A stretch of DNA of 31,623 nucleotides, from assembly GCA_964458935.1 (NCBI GenBank), contig CAYWKS010000031.1, positions 1-31,623 of the forward strand, read 5' to 3'. The first letter of the stretch is position 1, and each line of letters opens with the position of its first letter. The notes beneath the pieces are model-generated. The model was not told where the DNA came from, ran no database searches, and saw only the letters and a program-made list of their open reading frames with translations. Of the stretch, positions 7,097-13,543 are shown one piece after another. Source of the DNA: CAYWKS01 sp964458935. Its GTDB lineage: Bacteria > Planctomycetota > Phycisphaerae > Phycisphaerales > Zrk34. Position numbers and translations under genes: made by a program.

Positions 7097-8413
7097 ATGG
7101 GCATCAAGGTGTGCAAGTTCGGCGGCAGCTCGCTGGCCGATGCGGACCAGTTCCGCAAGGCCGCGCAGATCATCCAGGCCGACCCCGATCGCCGGTACGT
7201 CGTGCCCTCCGCACCGGGCAAGCGGTCGCCCGACGACCAGAAGGTCACCGACCTGCTATACCTTTGCCACGCCTCGGCGGCGCAGCGCGTGGCCTTCGAC
7301 GAGACCTTCGACCGCATCGGCCGGCGGTACAAGCAGATCGCCGAGGCCCTGGGCCTGACGCTCGACCTCGACCAGCACCTCGACCCGGTCAAGCAGCAGA
7401 TCGAGTCCGGCGCGACCGCCGATTACGCCGCCAGCCGCGGGGAGTACCTCAACGGCCTGATCATGGCCGAGCTGCTCGACTATCACTTCGTCGACGCGGC
7501 GAAGGTCGTGCACTTCGGCGCGACCGGCCGTTTCGACGCCCACACCACCCAGGACGCGGTCAGCCTCGAGCTCGGCCGGATCGACCGCGCCGTCGTGCCC
7601 GGGTTCTACGGGTCGATGCCCGACGGGTCGATCAAGACCTTCAGCCGCGGCGGCAGCGACATCACCGGGTCGATCGTCGCCCGCGGGGTTCGCGCCTCGG
7701 TCTACGAGAACTGGACCGACGTCTCGGGCCTGCTTATGGCCGACCCGCGGATCGTCGACGCGCCCAGGCCCATCGACGTGGTCACCTACGCCGAGCTCCG
7801 CGAGCTGGCTTACATGGGCGCGAGCGTGCTCCACGACGAGGCGATCTTCCCCGTCCGCCAGGCCGGCATCCCCGTCAACATCCGCAACACCAACGCCCCC
7901 GACGACACCGGGACGATGATCGTCCAGGACGCGGCGCCCATCGCCCACGCCGGCAGCATCACCGGCATCGCCGGACGCACCGACTTCACCGTCGTCAACA
8001 TCGCCAAGAGCCTGATGAACAGCGAGATCGGATTCGGCTACCGCCTGCTCGGCGTGCTCGAGCGCAACGGGCTGAACTTCGAGCACCTGCCCTCGGGGAT
8101 CGACACCATGTCGCTCGTGCTCTCGGACCGGGAGATCGAGGGCAAGCTCGACGACGTGCTGGCCGGGATCCACGCCGACTGCAAGCCCGACGCCCTGGAC
8201 GTCACCCCGGGCATGGCGCTGATCGCCACGGTGGGCCGGGGCATGGCCTGCACGCCCGGCATGGCGGCGAAGCTGTTCACGGCGCTGGCCGACGCCGGCG
8301 TGAACATCCGCATGATCGACCAGGGCTCCAGCGAGCTCAACATCATCGTCGGCGTCGACGCCGGCGACTTCGAAACCGCCATGCGCGCGATCTACGCCGC
8401 GTTCGTGGACTGA
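7097..8413 (+). CDS. lysC: Aspartate kinase
   Basis: The 438-residue enzyme phosphorylates aspartate, the first step towards lysine, threonine and methionine (and diaminopimelate). The amino-acid kinase domain starts with the KFGGSS signature (residues 7-12) and VVPSAPGKRSPDDQKVTDLL, the variant seen in many monofunctional aspartate kinases. Its catalytic core includes TFSRGGSDITGSI, and YAELRELAYMGASVLHDEA follows. From about residue 310 there are tandem ACT regulatory domains (FTVVNIAKSLMNSE, LIATVGRGMACTPGMAAKLF, NIRMIDQGSSELNIIVGV), so feedback inhibition by an end-product amino acid is expected. The start at 7097 precedes the conserved N-terminus directly and has no Shine-Dalgarno site; a TATGAT box ends 9 bases upstream. 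lysC is a conventional symbol; allosteric specificity is not readable. Confidence 0.95.
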   Translation: MGIKVCKFGGSSLADADQFRKAAQIIQADPDRRYVVPSAPGKRSPDDQKVTDLLYLCHASAAQRVAFDETFDRIGRRYKQIAEALGLTLDLDQHLDPVKQQIESGATADYAASRGEYLNGLIMAELLDYHFVDAAKVVHFGATGRFDAHTTQDAVSLELGRIDRAVVPGFYGSMPDGSIKTFSRGGSDITGSIVARGVRASVYENWTDVSGLLMADPRIVDAPRPIDVVTYAELRELAYMGASVLHDEAIFPVRQAGIPVNIRNTNAPDDTGTMIVQDAAPIAHAGSITGIAGRTDFTVVNIAKSLMNSEIGFGYRLLGVLERNGLNFEHLPSGIDTMSLVLSDREIEGKLDDVLAGIHADCKPDALDVTPGMALIATVGRGMACTPGMAAKLFTALADAGVNIRMIDQGSSELNIIVGVDAGDFETAMRAIYAAFVD

Positions 8414-8452
8414 CGCGTCCACATTAGAATGATGCCGAATCCCCGACTTCCA

Positions 8453-8483
8453 TTTGCATTGCGCCGCTCATGTGCTTTATTAA
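8453..8483 (+). promoter_or_regulatory. Candidate promoter of the PEP-CTERM gene
   Basis: TTGCAT (8454-8459) and TATTAA (8478-8483) are 18 bases apart and lie in a locally AT-rich patch, giving a leader of about 60 bases. A second -10-like TAGAAT at 8425-8430 is an alternative. Confidence 0.35.
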
Positions 8484-8547
8484 TGGTTGGCGCGCCGCGC
8501 ATGGGAGCCGGCGGCCCCGATGGCCCATTACGATTGGAGAACGTGGG

Positions 8548-9153
8548 ATGAGACGATGGATTTATGCGTGTGTCTGCGCGCTGTGCGGCGCGATCGGCGC
8601 GTCGGCCGACGCGGCGATCACCGGCGGCAACGCCACCGGCGGCGATACCTTCAGCCTGATCAGTCCGCCGGCCAACGTCGGCAACAATAACCAGGACACC
8701 AATGGCGTGCTCTACGCTTTCGACGAAAAGCAGCATCACGTGCTGACGGTCGCGCTGGATGTGAACATCACGCCCGGCGGCGGCGCGCAGACGATCCCCG
8801 TCGGCACCGTCGTCTCAAGCCACTACGTCTTTGTCGATCCGATCAGCGACACGGTCGGCGGAACGGTCAGCTTCTCCGACGACATCATCGGCATCGTGGA
8901 AGTCGACAGCGACCTCGACGCCAGCGCCGCCGAACTCGGCGCGCCCGGCACCACGTACAGCAGTCCCTTATTGCTGGGCCTCGAAAGCGTCGATTCGGTC
9001 AGCATCTCCGGCCCGAGGCAGATCACCCTGAGCTTCCAGGCGTCCGACCCGGGCGACTATGTCCGCGTGATCACCGTGCCCGAGCCGGGGTCGGCGGTCC
9101 TCGCCGGCGCTGCCGGGCTGCTCCTGCTCCGTCGCAAGCGCGGATCGAAGTAG
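8548..9153 (+). CDS. PEP-CTERM sorting-domain exported protein
   Basis: The 201-residue product has an N-terminal signal peptide (MRRW, then a Cys/Ala-rich core, likely cleavage after ADA at residue 22). It ends with a textbook PEP-CTERM tail: VPEPGS, a hydrophobic stretch (AVLAGAAGLLLL) and a basic RRKRGSK end. Proteins with this tail are processed by exosortase/archaeosortase-type enzymes and are thought to be exported with extracellular polysaccharide. The middle is a beta-rich domain of unknown function containing VVSSHYVFVDPISDTVGGTVSF and DPGDYVRVITVPE. The start at 8548 was chosen because GGAG lies about 9 bases upstream and the signal peptide begins there, rather than at the in-frame ATG at 8470. 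No exosortase gene is present in this window. Confidence 0.85.
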   Translation: MRRWIYACVCALCGAIGASADAAITGGNATGGDTFSLISPPANVGNNNQDTNGVLYAFDEKQHHVLTVALDVNITPGGGAQTIPVGTVVSSHYVFVDPISDTVGGTVSFSDDIIGIVEVDSDLDASAAELGAPGTTYSSPLLLGLESVDSVSISGPRQITLSFQASDPGDYVRVITVPEPGSAVLAGAAGLLLLRRKRGSK

Positions 9154-9155
9154 CC

Positions 9156-9176
9156 GGGGGCCCCCGCCGGGCCCCC
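9156..9176. terminator. Strong hairpin between convergent genes
   Basis: GGGGGCCC (9156-9163) and GGGCCCCC (9169-9176) form a perfect 8-bp GC stem with a 5-base loop, placed between the stop codons of the PEP-CTERM gene and proS. It lacks a U-tract on either strand but is well placed as a bidirectional terminator. Confidence 0.5.
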
Positions 9177-9196
9177 AAATCCGGGCACCGCGGCGT

Positions 9197-11002
9197 TCAC
9201 CGCTGCTGTTCGGCCAGCCAGGTCAGCGCACGCTCGACCACGTCGGCGGTGCCGACCATGTCGGCCTTGTCCGCGGTGCGGGGCTTGAACTCGACCTGGT
9301 CGTTGGCCAGCCCCTTGTCTCCGACGGTCAGGCGGAGCGGGATGCCGATCAGGTCCGCATCCTTGAACTTCACGCCCGGCCGCTCGTCGCGGTCGTCGAA
9401 CAGCACGTCCACGCCCGCGTCCATGAGCTGGGCATAGAGGCGGTCGGCTTCCGCGGCGACGGCGCTGCCGGGCTCGTACTTGATCGGGGTGATGACCACT
9501 TCGTACGGGGCGATGCCCAGCGGGAAGATGCACCCGCCGTCGTCGTGGCCGCCCTCGGCTTCGAGCGCGGCGGCGAGGATGCGGTTCACGCCGATCCCGT
9601 AGCAGCCCATGATGGGCGTGACCGCCTGCTGGTTCTCGTCGAGCACGCTGACGCCCAGGGCTCGCGTGTACTTGGGGCCGAGCTTGAAGACGTGGCCGAT
9701 CTCGATGCCCTTGGATTCGCGGAGCGTCCCGCCGCCGCGATCGGCGGGCGCCGGGTCGCCGTCCTGCGCGTTGCGGATGTCGGCGACGGTGACCCGCGCC
9801 GCATCGACCCGATCCAGCACGTCCCGCTGCCAGTGGAAGTGCTTGACGTGGTGGTCGACCTCATTGGCGCCGGTCGCCCAGAACTTGTCATGGGCCACGT
9901 CGGGATCCAGGAAGACCGTGACGTCATCGCGGCCCGCGGCGACGTGCGGCCCGACGAACCCGATCGCGAAGCCCGCGGCGCGTGCGGCGGCGTCATCGGC
10001 CATCTGCGGCGCCGCGCCACAGGCGTCCGACAGCTTGCCCTCGTTCAACTCGTGGTCGCCGCGCACGACGGCGACGATCCACTGGTCATCCGTCGCGTAG
10101 ATCAGCGTCTTGAGCATGTGCTCGGCCTTAACCTTCATGAACTTGCAGACGTCGTCGATGGTCGTGCAGCCGGGCGTGTGGACCGGGTCGAGTTCGCCGG
10201 TGGGCCCGGCGGGGTCGAGCGTCGCGGTCGCCCGGGGCTCGCGGCTGAACGCGGCGAAGCCCGCGGAGACCTGCCGCGGGCCGATCTCGCACTTCTCGAC
10301 GTTCGCCGCGTAGCCCTGGCCGTTGGAGAGGATGGTGTCTTCGCCGGTGGGGCTGGGGACCATGAACTCGTGGCTGGCGGACCCGCCGATGGGCCCGGAC
10401 TCGGCCTCGACGACGGCGTAGGGGATGCCGCACCGCTCGAAGATGCGGCAGTAAGCGCGGTACATCTTCTCGTACGTTGCGTCGAGCCCGCCTTCGCCGT
10501 CGACGCCGAGGTGGAACGAGTAGGCGTCCTTCATCTGGAACTCGCGGCTGCGCAGCACGCCGAACCGCGGGCGGAACTCGTCGCGGAACTTGGTCTGGAC
10601 CTGGTACAGGTTCAGCGGCAGTTGCTTGTAGCTGGAGACGAAGGCGTCGAAGAGCTTGGTGATGACCTCTTCGTGGGTCGGGCCGAGCGCCTGGTCCCGG
10701 CCGTGCCGATCGCGGAGGACGAACAGGTTGTCGCCGTAGGCTTCGCGGCGGCCGGTCTGCTCCCACCACTCCAGCGGCTGCAGGCTGGGCAGGAAGACCT
10801 CGACGGCGCCGGCGGCATTCATCTCCTCGCGGATGATGGTCATGACCCGGTGCAGCACCCGCCAGCCCAGCGGCAGGTACGCATACGCCCCCGCGGCCAC
10901 CTGGTGTACCAGCCCCGCACGCAGCATCAACTGGTGGCTGGGCGCGACGGCCTCGGCCGGCACCTCACGCAACGTCGGGATGAGCGTCTGGCTCCAACGC
11001 AT
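9197..11002 (-). CDS. proS: Prolyl-tRNA synthetase (bacterial type with editing domain)
   Basis: The 601-residue enzyme charges tRNA-Pro. It starts with MRWSQTLIPTLREVPAEA, the usual bacterial ProS N-terminus. It contains the class II motif 1 region (GWRVLHRVMTIIREEMNAAGA), the LGPTHEE loop, motif 2 (FRDEFRPRFGVLRSREF) and motif 3 (GCYGIGVNRILAAALE). Between motifs 2 and 3 lies the roughly 180-residue YbaK-like insertion (MKVKAEHMLKTLIYATDDQW...VAVVRGDHELNEGKL), which hydrolyses mischarged Ala-tRNA-Pro. The C-terminal anticodon-binding domain follows. The ATG at 11002 is preceded by AGGAAGG and matches the conserved N-terminus; longer in-frame starts up to 11149 would add a non-conserved extension. 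It is the last of five co-directional genes, 68 bases from the previous stop. Confidence 0.96.
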   Translation of the reverse strand: MRWSQTLIPTLREVPAEAVAPSHQLMLRAGLVHQVAAGAYAYLPLGWRVLHRVMTIIREEMNAAGAVEVFLPSLQPLEWWEQTGRREAYGDNLFVLRDRHGRDQALGPTHEEVITKLFDAFVSSYKQLPLNLYQVQTKFRDEFRPRFGVLRSREFQMKDAYSFHLGVDGEGGLDATYEKMYRAYCRIFERCGIPYAVVEAESGPIGGSASHEFMVPSPTGEDTILSNGQGYAANVEKCEIGPRQVSAGFAAFSREPRATATLDPAGPTGELDPVHTPGCTTIDDVCKFMKVKAEHMLKTLIYATDDQWIVAVVRGDHELNEGKLSDACGAAPQMADDAAARAAGFAIGFVGPHVAAGRDDVTVFLDPDVAHDKFWATGANEVDHHVKHFHWQRDVLDRVDAARVTVADIRNAQDGDPAPADRGGGTLRESKGIEIGHVFKLGPKYTRALGVSVLDENQQAVTPIMGCYGIGVNRILAAALEAEGGHDDGGCIFPLGIAPYEVVITPIKYEPGSAVAAEADRLYAQLMDAGVDVLFDDRDERPGVKFKDADLIGIPLRLTVGDKGLANDQVEFKPRTADKADMVGTADVVERALTWLAEQQR

Positions 11003-11070
11003 GGCGACCTTCCTTTCGAAGGCGGCCATGGTATGCGATCCGACCCGGGGCTTCGAGACACGTCGCGGCG

Positions 11071-13479
11071 TCAGCGGCCCACGCGCAGCTCGACCTCGAC
11101 CCGCTCCGATCGCGGTGCCTGGCAGGTCTTGTCGTCGCAGGCCTGCCACGTCAGCTCCAGTTCCACCGCCGCGCGGTCGACCGCGTCGTCGGCCACTTCC
11201 ACCGGCACCACGAACTCGACAACGCCTTCGTAGACGCTCAAGTCCCGGTCGAACACCGCGTCGCGGACCTTCCGGGCCTCGGGGTAGCGCGGGGCGCCGG
11301 GGCGGAGCCCGGTCGCGTCGGCCACCCGCACCACGGTGGGCGTGAGATCGTCCATGCCCGGGTCCGGGCCGTAGATGTGATACGGCCCGGCGATCGTGAG
11401 CTGGACGGTGAGCGCGGCGCGGCTGCCGGGAGCGACGGGCCCATCGGGCGCGAGAACCTTGACGCCGACGGCACCGCCGCGGTCGGCGGGCGGGCTGAGC
11501 CCGGGGTCGTGCTGGAGCATGGCGTAGGCGAGCAGGAGCGACTCGTTGCCGTGGGGTTGGTGGGCCATCGCGCCGGCGAAGGCGGCGAGCGTCTCGTGCG
11601 CGAGCCGGGCGTAGCGCAGGTCACCGGTGAGCCGTGCCAGCCGGAGCAGCGCGCGGGCGGCTGAGCCGTTGGGGTCGGGCGTGTTGCCCCCGCCGCCGGT
11701 GGTCTTGGTGCGGGGCAGGCGGTCGTCGTGGCTTGCAGCGGTGTAGAAGAATCCGCCGGTGCTGCCGGGGTCGGCGTCGCCGAATCGCTCGATCATGACG
11801 TCGGCGAGGCGGCGGGCCTCGTCGAGCCAGCGCGGGTCGTCGGTCGCCTCGTGCAGGCTGAGCAGGCCGTTGATGAACCAGGCGTAGTCGTCGAGGTAGC
11901 CGGGCCCGGAGAGTTGGCCGTCGCGCCAGGCGCGTTGCAGGCCGCCCGCATCGTCGGTCATGGCTTGCAGGATGAACCCGGCGGCGGCGTTCGCCGCGTC
12001 GATGTAGCGGGGCTCCTGGAGCAGGCGGCCGGCGTCGGCCAGCGCCTCGATCATCAGCCCGTTCCAGCCGGCGAGGACCTTGTCGTCGATGTGGGGCCAG
12101 ACGCGGCGGTTGCGGACGGTCAGCAGGCTGTCGCGCAGGCCGCCCAGCCGCTCGCGCAACGCCGCGGCCTCCGTGTCGTGCGCCGCGGCGTAGTCGTCGA
12201 TCGATCGGGGCAGGTGCGCGATATTCGTGCCGGTGGCGCGCCCGGTCGATTCCTCGGCCCAGTTGCCCCGGTCCTGCATGCCATAGACGTCGATGAACAG
12301 CTCCGCGTCCTCGTCGCCGAGCGCCTCGCGGACCTGCGAGGTGGTCCAGACGTAGAACTTGCCTTCTTCGCCCTCGCTGTCGGCGTCGATGGCGGTGAGG
12401 AACGCGCCGCGGTCGTGGGTCATCTCCCGGCCAACCCAGCCGAAGATGTCCTCGACGACGCGGCGGTCGTTGGCGTCGCCGGTCATGGTCGCGGCGTCGG
12501 CGTAGATGCCCAGCAGTTGCGCGTTGTCGTAGAGCATCTTCTCGAAGTGGGGCACGAGCCAGTGGGGATCGGTGCTGTAGCGGTGGAACCCGCCGCCGAC
12601 GTGGTCGTGTATCCCGCCCCGCCGCATCGCATCGAGCGTGGTGTTGATGAAGGTCCGCGCCGCGGCGTCATGGGTGTGGCGGTGGCGGTCCAGCGCCAGG
12701 CGGAGCACGCCGTGCGGCGGGAACTTCGGGGCGCCGCCCAAGCCGCCGCGCTCGGTGTCGCGATGCTTCATGAACTGCTCGAACGCCCGGTCGATCGCGT
12801 TGGGGTCGAGCTCGGCCCGGGCCAGCTCCATTTCGCGAAGCCGATCCATGGCGCGGACCATGGCCTGGGCGTTCTGCTCGACGGCGTCGCGGTCGTCGCG
12901 CCACAACTCGGCGATCCGCTCGAGCAGCCGCACAAACTGATCCCGCGGGAAGTAGGTGCCGGCGTAGAACGGCCGACCGTCGGGCGTGAGCCAGACGCTG
13001 TTAGGCCAGCCACCGCCGCGCGGCATGCCCTGCAGCGCGTAGAACGCCTGCGTCGCCAGCATGTACCGCGCATCGACGTCGGGCAACTGCTCCCGGTCGA
13101 CCTTGATCGGCACGAAATGCTCGTTGAGCACCGCCGCGACCTGCTCGTTCTCGAACGACTCGTGGGCCATCACGTGGCACCAGTGGCACGTGGAATACCC
13201 GACCGAGAGGAACACCGGCTTGCCCTGCCGCCGTGCGTGCTCGAACGCCTGGTCGGACCACGCCTGCCAGGCCACCGGGTTGTCGGCGTGCTGGAGCAGG
13301 TAGGGGCTGGCGCTGCGGTCCAGCGCGTTGCTCAGATCGGTCGCGGGCGTCTGCGATCCGCCCGACGCGCTCGCGCGATCGGCCAGCGTCAAGTACAACC
13401 CCGCGGCCGCGATGCCGACGGCGGCGCCAAGAAAAATCATCGTCATGGTCCTGATCCGTGAAGGTCGTTCGGTCGTCAC
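11071..13479 (-). CDS. Membrane-anchored DUF255 thioredoxin-fold protein with C-terminal DsbD-alpha-like domain
   Basis: With a GTG start at 13479 the product is 802 residues. An N-terminal basic stretch and one hydrophobic segment (about residues 13-32) should anchor it to the inner membrane with the bulk outside the cytoplasm. The next domain is the DUF255/YyaL/SPATA20 thioredoxin fold (SPYLLQHADNPVAW, then the active site CHWC at 98-101, GGWPNSVWLTPDG). An (alpha/alpha)6 toroid follows (FEKMLYDNAQLLG, VWPHIDDKVLAGWNGLMIEAL). The last ~130 residues (AGPYHIYGPDPGMDDL...ELTWQACDDKTCQAPRS) resemble the immunoglobulin-like N-terminal domain of DsbD, including its cysteine pair, here spaced CX4C. 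The fusion suggests envelope thiol-disulfide exchange. ATG 13446 is an alternative start, but it removes the basic N-region. Confidence 0.85.
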   Translation of the reverse strand: MTTERPSRIRTMTMIFLGAAVGIAAAGLYLTLADRASASGGSQTPATDLSNALDRSASPYLLQHADNPVAWQAWSDQAFEHARRQGKPVFLSVGYSTCHWCHVMAHESFENEQVAAVLNEHFVPIKVDREQLPDVDARYMLATQAFYALQGMPRGGGWPNSVWLTPDGRPFYAGTYFPRDQFVRLLERIAELWRDDRDAVEQNAQAMVRAMDRLREMELARAELDPNAIDRAFEQFMKHRDTERGGLGGAPKFPPHGVLRLALDRHRHTHDAAARTFINTTLDAMRRGGIHDHVGGGFHRYSTDPHWLVPHFEKMLYDNAQLLGIYADAATMTGDANDRRVVEDIFGWVGREMTHDRGAFLTAIDADSEGEEGKFYVWTTSQVREALGDEDAELFIDVYGMQDRGNWAEESTGRATGTNIAHLPRSIDDYAAAHDTEAAALRERLGGLRDSLLTVRNRRVWPHIDDKVLAGWNGLMIEALADAGRLLQEPRYIDAANAAAGFILQAMTDDAGGLQRAWRDGQLSGPGYLDDYAWFINGLLSLHEATDDPRWLDEARRLADVMIERFGDADPGSTGGFFYTAASHDDRLPRTKTTGGGGNTPDPNGSAARALLRLARLTGDLRYARLAHETLAAFAGAMAHQPHGNESLLLAYAMLQHDPGLSPPADRGGAVGVKVLAPDGPVAPGSRAALTVQLTIAGPYHIYGPDPGMDDLTPTVVRVADATGLRPGAPRYPEARKVRDAVFDRDLSVYEGVVEFVVPVEVADDAVDRAAVELELTWQACDDKTCQAPRSERVEVELRVGR

Positions 13480-13485
13480 GCGCGC

Positions 13486-13491
13486 ATGGTA
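13486..13491 (-). promoter_or_regulatory. TACCAT -10-like box next to the GTG start
   Basis: On the minus strand TACCAT is followed by six bases (GCGCGC) and then the GTG at 13479. The spacing matches that at several other genes here and would give a leaderless mRNA. No -35 box is visible. Confidence 0.3.
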
Positions 13492-13543
13492 GGCCCGTCG
13501 CTTCGGCCGAGCAGCGGGCACCCACCCCGGTCGGCCGCGGCGA

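Noticed and set aside
9197..11149. Longer start (at 11149) for prolyl-tRNA synthetase
   Set aside because: The extra 49 residues are Arg/Gly-rich and not conserved, while MRWSQTLIPT at 11002 matches the family N-terminus and has AGGAAGG before it.
9545..11233. A 562-codon plus-strand frame opposite proS
   Set aside because: The minus-strand ProS motifs are complete, and the plus frame has no domain or convincing start.
11728..13461. A 577-codon plus-strand frame opposite the DUF255 gene
   Set aside because: The minus strand carries the CHWC thioredoxin motif and the toroid motifs; the plus frame is compositional noise.
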